The notes below the pieces were generated by a model that was given only the letters and a program-made list of their open reading frames with translations, was not told the DNA's origin and did not search any database. A stretch of DNA of 64,000 nucleotides from Paenalcaligenes sp050487225 (GTDB lineage: Bacteria; Pseudomonadota; Gammaproteobacteria; Burkholderiales; Burkholderiaceae_B). The position numbers and the translations under genes are program-made. Shown piece after piece: positions 51,922 through 61,227 of the stretch. How positions within the stretch are numbered: the stretch's first letter is position 1; the number at the start of each line of letters is the position of its first letter. The DNA is taken from NCBI RefSeq assembly GCF_050487225.1, contig NZ_JBKQGY010000003.1, forward strand, positions 248,001-312,000. Reading direction: 5' to 3'.

Positions 51922-53973
51922 TCAAAATGTACCAGTTTCTGCTACCGCTAGCAGCTTTTGGCAAGGTTCAGGTGTCATATCCAATGCTGCAAAATGACGC
52001 AAACGTTGCACTACCTCGGCCACACCACGCTCTTGAGCGTCTTGCAGCAAGCCGCCGCGCCAGCGCGGGAAGCCATAGCCATGAATTTCTACCAAATCCA
52101 CATCCGCAGAACGCTGTGCAATGCCTTCTTGCAAAATCAAGGCAGCTTCATTCACCATCGGCAATACCAAGCAATCTGCAATATCTTGCTCAGTCCATGC
52201 TTGTTTGGCAGTACCTGCAGACACCTTAGCAATCACATCAGCCACTACTGGTGAATCTATAGCCTTACGCTCACCGGGTACGTAGTCGTACCAGCCACCA
52301 TTGGTTTTTTGACCCAGTCTACCCATTTCGCACAGTTGTTCTGCCACCGGTGCAAAGACGGCCTCGCCACGTTCCTTCGCTGCTTTGCGCTGGAATGCCG
52401 CAATATCCAAACCACCCAAATCTTGGGCTTCAAATGGGCCCATAGGCATACCGTAAGCACGCATTGCAGCGTCTACTTGGCTAGGTGTAGCCCCTGCCAA
52501 CAGCAAGCGCTCTGCCTGTGCACGCAGCACACGCAAAATACGATTACCAATAAAACCATCACAAATGCCAGCACGTACCGGAATTTTGCGCAGCTTAGCC
52601 GCCAACGCAAAACTGGTCGCCAGCGTTTGCATAGAGGTTTGCTCAGTAGGCACGATTTCCAGCAGCTTCATGATTTGTGCTGGGCTAAAGAAGTGCAAGC
52701 CAATGAAGCGCTCGGGCGCTACTACACCGTCTGCAATGGCAGCGGGATCCAGATACGAAGTGTTAGTGGCCAAGATGGCGTCTAAACGGCATACCGCAGA
52801 CAACTGGGCGAACACATCACGCTTGACCTGCAAATCTTCAAATACCGCTTCGATGACCAAATCCACGTCGGCCAAACCGGTGTAATCCGTTACACCGCGC
52901 ACACCTGCTATACGGGCCTCGGCGGTTTCTGCACTAATACGGCCACGTTTCACGCTGCTTTCATAGGTGGAACGTATACGGTCCAAACCACGTTGCAACG
53001 ACTCCGTATCACGCTCCATCAACACCACGTTAATGCCCGCATCACGCAAAGCCATGGCAATGCCTGCACCCATTGTGCCGCCACCTACCACGCCAGCTAG
53101 CTGTATTTCTTTAACCTCTACACCTTTAATCTCAGGTGGACGTGTTGCACCACGTTCGGCAAAGAACACATGACGCAAAGCGCGTGCTTGTGCTGAACCA
53201 CGTAAGGTCAAAAAGGTTTCGCGTTCAAACGCTTGTGCCTCGGCGACCGGTGCCTCACACGCACGCTTCACGCACGCCAACGCCATGGCTGGCGCTTGCA
53301 AACGTTTGTCACGTGGCAGCAGCTCTTTAGCGACTTGCTCCCACTCGTCAGTCGATAATGCAACGCCAGAAACAGGGCGCTGTAACACAGGCTCAGGTAA
53401 GGGTTGAGCCAATACCTGACCCAACCACGTCAACGCATTTTGCTGTAGATCGTTTTCAAACACCGCATCGACCAAACCTGCTTGCAATGCTGCAGGCGCT
53501 TTAATAGGAGCACCTTTAACCACCATTTCGGCCGCCTTGCGTGCGCCTACCAAACGAGGCAAACGTACACAACCACCGGCACCAGGTACCAGACCCAGAT
53601 TCACTTCAGGCACACCCAATTGCGCATTCGCCAACGCCACACGGAATCTGCATGCCAACGCTACTTCTAAGCCACCGCCTAAGGCGCTACCATGAATCGC
53701 TGCTAGCCACGGTTTAGTGGCTTGCTCAATGGCCGCAATCACATCAGGCAAGTGCGGGGCTTGAGGCGGTTTACCAAACTCGTTTACATCTGCCCCAGCA
53801 ATAAAGGTACGCCCTGCGCAAGTGAGCAATACCGCCTGCACAGAGGGGTCTGCATCCAAAGTTTGTACGGCAGCAATCAAGCCACTACGTACATCTCTGG
53901 ACAGTGCATTTACCGGTGGATTATCCACCTGCACAATCGCAACAGCCCCACTACGTTCAATAGAAATATTCAT
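51922..53973 (-). CDS. Fused enoyl-CoA hydratase / 3-hydroxyacyl-CoA dehydrogenase of phenylacetate beta-oxidation
   Basis: A 683-residue protein. Residues 1-190 are a crotonase domain with both Glu regions (GGGLEVALACRF, GVPEVNLGLVPGAGGCVRL); from about 290 is an NAD-binding 3-hydroxyacyl-CoA dehydrogenase (VVGGGTMGAGIAMALRDAG, GLHFFSPAQIMKLLEIVPT). It can do the jobs of PaaF and PaaH in one chain. There is no FadB-type partner gene; the thiolase is nearby. Name paaH or fadB-like are both used for such proteins. Confidence 0.9.
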   Translation of the reverse strand: MNISIERSGAVAIVQVDNPPVNALSRDVRSGLIAAVQTLDADPSVQAVLLTCAGRTFIAGADVNEFGKPPQAPHLPDVIAAIEQATKPWLAAIHGSALGGGLEVALACRFRVALANAQLGVPEVNLGLVPGAGGCVRLPRLVGARKAAEMVVKGAPIKAPAALQAGLVDAVFENDLQQNALTWLGQVLAQPLPEPVLQRPVSGVALSTDEWEQVAKELLPRDKRLQAPAMALACVKRACEAPVAEAQAFERETFLTLRGSAQARALRHVFFAERGATRPPEIKGVEVKEIQLAGVVGGGTMGAGIAMALRDAGINVVLMERDTESLQRGLDRIRSTYESSVKRGRISAETAEARIAGVRGVTDYTGLADVDLVIEAVFEDLQVKRDVFAQLSAVCRLDAILATNTSYLDPAAIADGVVAPERFIGLHFFSPAQIMKLLEIVPTEQTSMQTLATSFALAAKLRKIPVRAGICDGFIGNRILRVLRAQAERLLLAGATPSQVDAAMRAYGMPMGPFEAQDLGGLDIAAFQRKAAKERGEAVFAPVAEQLCEMGRLGQKTNGGWYDYVPGERKAIDSPVVADVIAKVSAGTAKQAWTEQDIADCLVLPMVNEAALILQEGIAQRSADVDLVEIHGYGFPRWRGGLLQDAQERGVAEVVQRLRHFAALDMTPEPCQKLLAVAETGTF

Positions 53974-53976
53974 CGT

Positions 53977-54678
53977 TTACATCCCCAGATAGGCTGAGCG
54001 TATGCGTGGGTCTTCAATCAATTGCTGGGCCGGGCCAGACAAAGTGATGTGCCCTGTTTCCATCACATAGCCCCTGTCTGCAACTGACAATGCGCCAAAC
54101 GCATTTTGCTCTACCAACAATACGGTGACGTCCAACTCTTTCAGACTTTTCACCACATCAAAAATCTGAGCCACCAAAATGGGGGCCAACCCCATACTGG
54201 GCTCATCTAACAACAAGCACGATGGCCGGCTAAGCAATGCACGGGCAATGGCCAACATTTGCTGCTGCCCACCCGATAAACCACCCGCCGCCAAATTACG
54301 TTTTTCACGCAAAATAGGGAACATGTTGAAGGCGTCTTCCATGTCCCGTTCTACTTTGTCGTCGGTGTACAGATAAGCACCTAATCGCAGATTTTCTTCT
54401 ACCGTTAAGCTAGTAAAAATCTGACGCCCTTCGGGTGACTGCGCCAAGCCACGTTTTACACGTTGGTACGCTGGCATGGTGTTGAGGTTTTCACCCCTAA
54501 ACACAATAGTGCCATCTTGTACCGGCTGAATGCCAGACAAGCAACGTAGCAAGGTAGTTTTACCAGCACCGTTAGCACCGACCACAACGACAATCTCACC
54601 GGCACTAATTTCAAGATCTATGCCATGCAGCACTTCGATGCGGCCATAGCTGGAACGTAATTGATTAACACTCAGCAT
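53977..54678 (-). CDS. livF: Branched-chain-type ABC transporter ATP-binding protein LivF
   Basis: A 233-residue ATPase: Walker A GANGAGKT, signature LSGGQQQM, Walker B CLLLDEPSMGLAP. Pairs with LivG to power the importer. Start overlaps livG by 14 nt. Confidence 0.92.
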   Translation of the reverse strand: MLSVNQLRSSYGRIEVLHGIDLEISAGEIVVVVGANGAGKTTLLRCLSGIQPVQDGTIVFRGENLNTMPAYQRVKRGLAQSPEGRQIFTSLTVEENLRLGAYLYTDDKVERDMEDAFNMFPILREKRNLAAGGLSGGQQQMLAIARALLSRPSCLLLDEPSMGLAPILVAQIFDVVKSLKELDVTVLLVEQNAFGALSVADRGYVMETGHITLSGPAQQLIEDPRIRSAYLGM

Positions 54679-55456
54679 ATTTGGCTGCCTCCTCTTTGGC
54701 CCCTGCGCCCAGATACGCTTCGATCACGCGCGGATGGCTAGCGATCTCTGCAGGCACACCTTCGGCAATTTTTTCACCGTGATCCAACACTACAATTTGA
54801 TTGGAAATACGCATCACCATTTTCATGTCATGCTCAACCAGCAAAATCGCAATGCCACTGCTAGCGACTTCTGCCACCAGCTTTTCAATTTCTTCCGTTT
54901 CTACGGCGTTACACCCTGCTGCAGGCTCATCCAGCAACAACAGCTTGGGCTCTAACGCCAACGCCCGCGCAATTTCCAAGCGTTTTAACGAACCATAGGA
55001 CAGCGAACCGGCTTCAAACTCTGCCGCACGCCCTAGCCCCACACGCTCTAGCAGCTCACGGGCTTGGTCTTCGGAACGTTTGGTACGTCTACGTGCTGAA
55101 GGCAAACCCAACAGATCAGCTAATAGCGAACCATTTTCTTGCAGATGAAAACCCGTCGCCACGTTTTCCAAAGCTGTCATAGCAGGAAAAATCTGCAAGT
55201 TCTGGAAGGTACGTGACATGCCACGGCGAGCTAACAAATGTGGCGCCATGCCGGTAACAGGCTCGTTATTCAGTAATACCTCGCCTTGCTGCGGTTGATA
55301 CACCCCCGACAACATATTGAAAAGGGTGGTCTTACCGGCACCGTTAGGCCCAATCACCGAGACGATTTCGCCTTCACGCACTGCAAAGCTCACATCATGC
55401 ACGGCACGCAAACCACCGAAAGAGATGCCTACGTTTTTAACGTCTAATAAACTCAT
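54665..55456 (-). CDS. livG: Branched-chain-type ABC transporter ATP-binding protein LivG
   Basis: A 263-residue ATPase with Walker A GPNGAGKT, signature LSYGSLKRLE (typical of LivG) and Walker B LLLLDEPAAG. Operates with LivF. The ATG overlaps the livM stop by 1 nt. Confidence 0.92.
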   Translation of the reverse strand: MSLLDVKNVGISFGGLRAVHDVSFAVREGEIVSVIGPNGAGKTTLFNMLSGVYQPQQGEVLLNNEPVTGMAPHLLARRGMSRTFQNLQIFPAMTALENVATGFHLQENGSLLADLLGLPSARRRTKRSEDQARELLERVGLGRAAEFEAGSLSYGSLKRLEIARALALEPKLLLLDEPAAGCNAVETEEIEKLVAEVASSGIAILLVEHDMKMVMRISNQIVVLDHGEKIAEGVPAEIASHPRVIEAYLGAGAKEEAAKYAEC

Positions 55457-56412
55457 TAGCCTCTCCCACGTAGTTTCTGTGACAAGCTAGGCAACACGCC
55501 TTCGCGCATAAAAATCATGACCAGCATCATGATCAAGCCCAACACAATTTGCTCGTACTCTTGCAAGAAGGTCAGTACTTGCGGCAACGCTGTCAGCAAT
55601 GTGGCACCAAATACGGCCCCCAACACAGACGCTGCACCGCCCAGCACTGCCATGGTCACAATTTCAATAGAGTGCATGAAGCCGGCGACATCAGGTGTCA
55701 CGAAACGGTTTTGCATCGCCAAAATGGAACCCGCAAACGAGGCATAAATGGCAGAGATCACAAAGCCACGCAATTTGAAGCGCGCGACGTCCACACCTAC
55801 GGTGCGTGCAGCCACTTCTGAACCATGCAACGCACGCAAAGCACGGCCTGTTGCGCTGTATTGCAAGTTCAATGCAATCGCAGCACCAATCACCAAGGCA
55901 ATACCGCTAAAGGCGTACCAGAACTCGGCATTGCTCAGATTCAAGCCCCACCCTTTCAGCAATGCACGCAAACCAGGATCTGCCACGACAATGCCATCTG
56001 GGCCACCTGTTAACCATGCCTCGTTCGTCAGAATCATGGAAATCAGCACACCAAAACCCAAGGTAGCGACAGACAAGTAATAGCCTTTGAGACGCAAAAT
56101 AGGACGCCCTACCAACCACGCTAACACGCCGGAAATCACAGCACCCAGCACTGCTGCGGACAACACTGAAATCCCTAAGTGTTTAGGCGCTAAGGCGCAG
56201 GCATACGCACCAATACCGATAAAACCGGCATGTCCCAAACTGATCTGCCCTACAAACCCCGTAAGGATCACAATACCCACTACCGCCAAGCTGTTCACAA
56301 ACACCAGTGAACCCACGCGTAAGTAGTAAGAGGAAGGGAAGAACCACGGTGCAATGGCAATCAACGCGATCAGAATTAACAGGGTGGCATGTTTAGGAGA
56401 CAATCGTTTCAT
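55456..56412 (-). CDS. livM: Branched-chain-type ABC transporter permease LivM
   Basis: A 318-residue inner-membrane protein with about nine helices, including GFVGQISLGHAGFIGIGAYA and the cytoplasmic loop GSEVAARTVGVDVARFKLRGF typical of LivM. 3 nt from livH. Confidence 0.92.
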   Translation of the reverse strand: MKRLSPKHATLLILIALIAIAPWFFPSSYYLRVGSLVFVNSLAVVGIVILTGFVGQISLGHAGFIGIGAYACALAPKHLGISVLSAAVLGAVISGVLAWLVGRPILRLKGYYLSVATLGFGVLISMILTNEAWLTGGPDGIVVADPGLRALLKGWGLNLSNAEFWYAFSGIALVIGAAIALNLQYSATGRALRALHGSEVAARTVGVDVARFKLRGFVISAIYASFAGSILAMQNRFVTPDVAGFMHSIEIVTMAVLGGAASVLGAVFGATLLTALPQVLTFLQEYEQIVLGLIMMLVMIFMREGVLPSLSQKLRGRG

Positions 56413-56415
56413 GGT

Positions 56416-57288
56416 TTACACCCTCTCCATGGATTTACGCCCAAACAGCCCCTGAGGCATCAGGAACAGCACCGCCAAAATCACCACAAAAGCAGCAGCA
56501 TCTTTGTATTGCGAGCTAATGTAGCCAGCCGTCATGGCTTCCAACACGCCTAGCAAAATACCGCCCACTAACGCACCTTTAGGGTTACCCATACCGCCCA
56601 ACATCGCAGCGGCAAACCCTTTAAGCGCCATGGTCATACCAATGTCGTAGCTGGTCAGCGTAATAGGAGTCACCAACACACCTGCCAAGGCACCAATCGC
56701 TGCCGACAGAGCGAACGACAAGGTCATCACGTATTTAGTGTTGATTCCCACCAGCACCGCTGCAATACGGTTGTTTGCCGTTGCCAGTACCGCACGGCCA
56801 GTCAGGGTGCGCGTAAAGAACAGCCACAACCCAAAGAACACCACAAACGCACCAGCAATCACCCACAAACTCTGCGGCAAAATTGTTGCCCCCAGCAGCC
56901 TAATGGGATCATCACCTGAAAACGCAGGGAATCTATGCAACTGTTTATCAAAAACCAGTTGCACCACCCCACGTACGAAAATGGATGCCCCGATCGTAAT
57001 AATGATCAGGCTTACTACCGGTGCGCCGCGAGCGGGCTCAATAGCCAACTTGTTCAGCAACACCCCAATCGCTGCAGTCACCACAATGGCCAGCGCAGCA
57101 GCCAATGGCAGCGGTGCGCCAGCGGTATACGCTGCAGCTGTAATCATGCCCCCCAACATCACGAACTCACCTTGCGCAAAGTTCGCCACATCGGAGGCGT
57201 TATAAATGATGGTAAAGCCCAGTGCCACCAGAGCGTAGACGGCACCTACCGTCAGTCCCGATAACAGGAACTGCATAAATTCGGACAT
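56416..57288 (-). CDS. livH: Branched-chain-type ABC transporter permease LivH
   Basis: A 290-residue permease with LSGLTVGAVYALVALGFTIIYN and GFAAAMLGGMGNPKGALVGG, family signatures. GGAG precedes the ATG. Together with livM it forms the translocation path. Confidence 0.92.
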   Translation of the reverse strand: MSEFMQFLLSGLTVGAVYALVALGFTIIYNASDVANFAQGEFVMLGGMITAAAYTAGAPLPLAAALAIVVTAAIGVLLNKLAIEPARGAPVVSLIIITIGASIFVRGVVQLVFDKQLHRFPAFSGDDPIRLLGATILPQSLWVIAGAFVVFFGLWLFFTRTLTGRAVLATANNRIAAVLVGINTKYVMTLSFALSAAIGALAGVLVTPITLTSYDIGMTMALKGFAAAMLGGMGNPKGALVGGILLGVLEAMTAGYISSQYKDAAAFVVILAVLFLMPQGLFGRKSMERV

Positions 57289-57311
57289 ATCTGTCTCCAG
57301 ACGTTCAGCGT

Positions 57312-57330
57312 GCCCACCGTGAGGTGGTGG
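57312..57330 (-). other. Hairpin between livK and livH
   Basis: CCACC (57314-57318) pairs with GGTGG (57323-57327) with a GTGA loop just after the livK stop. Such hairpins often protect the binding-protein message from decay and raise its level over the permease genes. Confidence 0.45.
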
Positions 57331-57358
57331 CTACTACCACACCCCACGGATGACTGTA

Positions 57359-58522
57359 TTACTCAATGATTTTCCATTTCCCATCGCGGATTTCCAGCAT
57401 GCGGAATGCTGTCAAATCCAGACCCAAGTGGTCTTCAGGAGTCATGGTGTAGATACCTGTTGTACCTACCAAACCTTGAGTGGCTTCCAAGGCATCACGG
57501 ATAGCTGCTGGGTCAGTAGAGCCAGCACGCTCAATCGCATCAACAATCAGGTACAGCGCGTCATGAGCATAACCACCGAATGTGGAAACAGGTTTACCTG
57601 TTTTGCTTTCGTAGCGCTCTTTGTAAGCTTGCACAGCAGGACGTTGTGGATCATCAGCAGCCAACAAACTTGCTACCAACAACGGTGTACCTGGCAAACG
57701 GATGCCTTCAGCTTCTTTAGCACCAGCCAACTCGATGAACGCGTCAGACGCTACACCGTGAGATTGGTACAAAGGCAGATCAATCGCCAATTGTGAGTAG
57801 TTACGTGTCACGATGGCTGGACCTGAACCCAAACCCATCACCATGATGGTTTGGATACCGTCTTTGTTTTTCAGGTTGGTCAGCTGTGGAGTCATGTCCG
57901 CATCGGTAGGGCCAAACACCTCATCGCCCACAACAGTGATGCCGTACTCATCCACGATATCCAAGCACTGTTTGCGCATGGAAGAACCAAAGCTATCCGA
58001 ACCGGACAACAAGCCTACGTTGTGCAGATCACGTTTTTTCATGTCCTCAAAGATCTTGGCACAAGCCATGCGATCAGTGTGAGGGGTTTTGAACGTGTGT
58101 TTACGTACTGGCTGAGTAATTTCAATGGCACCAGCCAACGAGATGAATGGCACACCAGCCTCTTCTACTACAGGCATGATCGCCATTGTGGCACCCGTTG
58201 TAGAACCGCCGATGATGGCTACCACTTCGTCATCTTCCACCAAACGCGTTGCAAACGTACGCGCTTTGTTGGCATCACTCGCATCGTCATACGAGATCAA
58301 ACGGATTTTTTCGCCCTTAACACCAACACCTCCTCTGGCATTGATATCCTCTACAAGGATTTTCAGTGTCTGTTCTTCAGGCTCGCCTAAAAACGATGCA
58401 AAACCCGTGGAAGATACGGAAGAACCGATCAGGATTTCAGCTTGACTGCTCACTGCCATGCAAGACAGCACAGCGGCCACAGCAAGTTTGCACACGTTTT
58501 TCTTTGACGCGTATTGAGTCAT
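57359..58522 (-). CDS. livK: ABC transporter substrate-binding protein (LivK/HbaE-like)
   Basis: The 387-residue protein has a signal peptide (residues 1-28, ending SSQA) and a type I periplasmic-binding fold (ILIGSSVSSTGFASFLGEPEEQTL, VEDDEVVAIIGGSTTGATM). The ATG at 58522 with AGGAG 7 nt upstream gives a clean signal; an upstream in-frame start adds 20 residues. Being inside the phenylacetate island, its ligand is more likely phenylacetate or a related aromatic acid than leucine; this is inference. Confidence 0.9.
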   Translation of the reverse strand: MTQYASKKNVCKLAVAAVLSCMAVSSQAEILIGSSVSSTGFASFLGEPEEQTLKILVEDINARGGVGVKGEKIRLISYDDASDANKARTFATRLVEDDEVVAIIGGSTTGATMAIMPVVEEAGVPFISLAGAIEITQPVRKHTFKTPHTDRMACAKIFEDMKKRDLHNVGLLSGSDSFGSSMRKQCLDIVDEYGITVVGDEVFGPTDADMTPQLTNLKNKDGIQTIMVMGLGSGPAIVTRNYSQLAIDLPLYQSHGVASDAFIELAGAKEAEGIRLPGTPLLVASLLAADDPQRPAVQAYKERYESKTGKPVSTFGGYAHDALYLIVDAIERAGSTDPAAIRDALEATQGLVGTTGIYTMTPEDHLGLDLTAFRMLEIRDGKWKIIE

Positions 58523-58562
58523 CTCATGTCTCCTAGCTTGTTGAAGTGAACTACTTGTTATT

Positions 58563-58586
58563 GGGGTGGCCTTGCTGGCCACTCCC
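58563..58586 (-). other. Hairpin between paaN and livK
   Basis: A GGTGGCC/GGCCACT stem (58565-58571 with 58577-58583) and a 5-nt loop lies 15 nt after the paaN stop. No T-run follows. It may separate paaN from liv transcript levels. Confidence 0.45.
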
Positions 58587-58600
58587 TGATTTCTTTGTTC

Positions 58601-60262
58601 TTACTGTGTCACCGGTCTACGCCACATCACCACACGGAAGCGGTTTGCTACAAAAGCAGCATCCGCCACGCATGCGTTTCCAGCCGGGTTAGCCCCTGTG
58701 ACGTGGAAATCACTGAATGCAGCGCTCTGGTTTACATAAATACCGCCCATCAAGTTGATAGACAGGTTCACACCCGCTGCCGCAAATGCCTGAATAGCCA
58801 CTTGAGTTGCGTCAGCATCGGTTTCGTACAAGGCAGCGGTAATCGCTCCTTTGGTTCTGGCCAAGGAGGCAGCGCGACGTACACCCTCTTCTGCACTGTC
58901 TACCGCCACTAAAAATACGATGGGGCCAAAGCATTCGGCACCGTACAAGGTTTCATCTTCAGCCTGTACCGACAACAGCAATGGTGTGGCCGTACGTGCA
59001 CCTTCCAAGCCCTCTATAGGAGCGGAGTCACGCACAATTGGGGCCACGTTGCGCATGGATTGCACGCGCTCCAATGTGTCGGTATTTGCCAATGCACCCG
59101 CCACCATAGCGGCCCGTGCTGGGTCTGCTAACAAACCATCAATCGCGGCGGCAATACCTTGCTGCACTTCTTCCAAGGTTTTATGGCCGTCGCCAGCACG
59201 TATACCGGTTTTGGGGATGAAAATATTCTGCGGAGCAGTACACATCTGGCCGCTGTACAGTGCCAACGAGAACGCAATGTTCTGGCACATGCCTTTGAAA
59301 TCATCTGTTGCCGAGACGACGATGCTGTTGACACCAGCCTCTTCGGTATAGACCAGCGGTGTAACGGCATTGGTGCGCAACCATTTACCAAACGTATGCG
59401 AACCGGTGTAATCAATTTGCGCTACGTCGGGGTGTTCAGCCAAGTCCTTGGCCAACCCAGTACCGGCGTCTTCTGCTGCTAACAGCACCACATCTGCAGG
59501 GAAACCTTGCTCTGTCAGTACCGCACGCGCCACTTGCACCGTAATCGCCATAGGCAAAATGGCTGCGGGGTGCGGTTTGGCAATAACCGTATTACCAGTC
59601 ATCAAGTTAGCAAACAGGCCAGAATAGCTGTTCCATGTAGGGAAAGTTTGGCAACCAATCAGTACCGACACACCGCGCGGAATAATCTGCCAGTGTTTTT
59701 CCAGTACCAAGTCACCGGCTTTGCCTTGTGGCTTAACCCACTGAGCTTCGGCAGGAATACGAGCCATTTCTGCCCACGCATAGGCCAACGCTTCCAGACC
59801 ACGATCTTGTGCATGTGGGCCACCCGCTTGGAACGCCATAGGAAATGCTTGGCCCGAGGTATGCATCACCGCATGAGCCATTTCGAAACTACGTTTATTG
59901 AGGCGATCCAGAATTTCCAAACACACGCCAGCACGTGCTTCGTGCGACGCTGCAGCCCATGCTTTAGCGGCCGCTTGTGAATGAGTAACCAGCGCTTGTG
60001 CATCGACAGCAGGGTAGGTAATGCCCAGCACCGGACCATACGGTGACTGCTCTTGACCTACCGTATAAGCGCCTGGATGAGCCGGCAATTCGAAGTGACT
60101 ATTTAGCGTAGCGTTATACGCTGCCAAGCCATCATCTTTGGCCGTTTCACCATAAAATTTGCCGCTAGGGACTTCTGGATATGCTGTCCAGAACCCGCGT
60201 TTTTGCAGGGCTGTTAACGCCGCTTCTAAGGTGGCGCGGTGCTGTTCAAATAAACTCTGCAT
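58601..60262 (-). CDS. paaN: Phenylacetic acid degradation protein PaaN (aldehyde dehydrogenase family)
   Basis: The 553-residue protein belongs to the PaaN family, with aldehyde dehydrogenase-like motifs (NSYSGLFANLMTGNTVIAKPHPAA, YSGQMCTAPQNIF with the Cys, and an Asn/Glu region EEAGVNSIVV). PaaN proteins are linked to ring-cleavage-aldehyde oxidation, but PaaZ here already has that domain, so its precise role is unclear. The ATG at 60262 has AGGAA upstream. It leads the paaN-liv-paaX operon and is divergent from paaG across a PaaR-like box. Confidence 0.92.
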   Translation of the reverse strand: MQSLFEQHRATLEAALTALQKRGFWTAYPEVPSGKFYGETAKDDGLAAYNATLNSHFELPAHPGAYTVGQEQSPYGPVLGITYPAVDAQALVTHSQAAAKAWAAASHEARAGVCLEILDRLNKRSFEMAHAVMHTSGQAFPMAFQAGGPHAQDRGLEALAYAWAEMARIPAEAQWVKPQGKAGDLVLEKHWQIIPRGVSVLIGCQTFPTWNSYSGLFANLMTGNTVIAKPHPAAILPMAITVQVARAVLTEQGFPADVVLLAAEDAGTGLAKDLAEHPDVAQIDYTGSHTFGKWLRTNAVTPLVYTEEAGVNSIVVSATDDFKGMCQNIAFSLALYSGQMCTAPQNIFIPKTGIRAGDGHKTLEEVQQGIAAAIDGLLADPARAAMVAGALANTDTLERVQSMRNVAPIVRDSAPIEGLEGARTATPLLLSVQAEDETLYGAECFGPIVFLVAVDSAEEGVRRAASLARTKGAITAALYETDADATQVAIQAFAAAGVNLSINLMGGIYVNQSAAFSDFHVTGANPAGNACVADAAFVANRFRVVMWRRPVTQ

Positions 60263-60301
60263 ACTGGTTTTTCCTATGTCTACATTTGGCAAATATTATT
60301 G

Positions 60302-60315
60302 ACCGACCGGACGGT
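60302..60315. promoter_or_regulatory. PaaR-like box between paaN and paaG
   Basis: ACCGACCGGACGGT, identical to the box at 50879-50892, including the preceding TG and following T. It is 40 nt upstream of paaN and 113 nt upstream of paaG, so one site could control both directions. Confidence 0.75.
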
Positions 60316-60428
60316 TTATGCAATAGTAACAACCCGAATACCCGAACTTTGAGAAAATAAGCAAAAAAATCAAAGCCTACCAAAGCAAGGTTCGGCACCA
60401 CTGGTTCTAAAGCAATAGGAGACATGCA

Positions 60429-61226
60429 ATGAACCCTGCACACGATTGCGTGCTGAGTCGTCTTGACCAAGGCGTACTACACCTGACCTTAAACAGGCCG
60501 GAAAAGCTAAATTCCTTTAACACCGATATGCATTTGGCCTTGCGCGCCGAATTAGAACGCGCCAGCCAAGATCCTGACGTACGTGCTGTGTTGCTGACGG
60601 GTGCGGGCCGCGGGTTTTGTGCCGGGCAAGATTTGGGTGATAGGGATCCCCGTAAAGCCGAAGCAGCACCTGATCTAGGGCTGACGATTGAACAGTTCTA
60701 CAACCCGCTCATTCGTCAAATTCGCGCACTGGAAAAACCCGTCATTTGCGCAGTAAACGGTGTAGCCGCAGGCGCTGGTGCCAATATTGCACTGGTATGT
60801 GACATCGTTTTGGCCGCACGTTCGGCCAAGTTCATCCAGGCGTTTTCTAAAATTGGTTTGGTGCCAGATTCGGGCGGCACATGGAGCTTGCCTAACCTCA
60901 TTGGTGAGGCTCGTGCCAAAGCCTTGGCACTGACTGCAGCCCCGGTGACAGCCACCACAGCTGCTGAATGGGGCATGATCTGGCAAGCCGTAGAAGATGA
61001 CGAACTGCAAGACACCGCCACGACACTGGCACGTCAACTGGCTCAGGGCCCAACGTTTGGCCTAGGCTTAATCAAACAAGCCATTCAAGCCGCCTCTGAA
61101 AACAGTCTGGATCAACAGCTTGATTTAGAGCGTGACTTACAGCGCCGTGCAGGACGTAGTCACGATTACGCAGAAGGCGTGACGGCTTTCTTGGAAAAAC
61201 GCGCACCTGAATTCAAGGGGAAATAA
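60429..61226 (+). CDS. paaG: 1,2-epoxyphenylacetyl-CoA isomerase PaaG
   Basis: A 265-residue crotonase-fold enzyme. The catalytic Asp147 is in IGLVPDSGGTWSLP; the oxyanion region GAGANIALVCDI is conserved, and Ala replaces the hydratase Glu. It converts the ring epoxide to oxepin-CoA and shifts double bonds later in the pathway. First gene of paaG-I-K-R; AGGAG lies upstream of the ATG. Confidence 0.96.
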   Translation: MNPAHDCVLSRLDQGVLHLTLNRPEKLNSFNTDMHLALRAELERASQDPDVRAVLLTGAGRGFCAGQDLGDRDPRKAEAAPDLGLTIEQFYNPLIRQIRALEKPVICAVNGVAAGAGANIALVCDIVLAARSAKFIQAFSKIGLVPDSGGTWSLPNLIGEARAKALALTAAPVTATTAAEWGMIWQAVEDDELQDTATTLARQLAQGPTFGLGLIKQAIQAASENSLDQQLDLERDLQRRAGRSHDYAEGVTAFLEKRAPEFKGK

Positions 61227-61227
61227 G

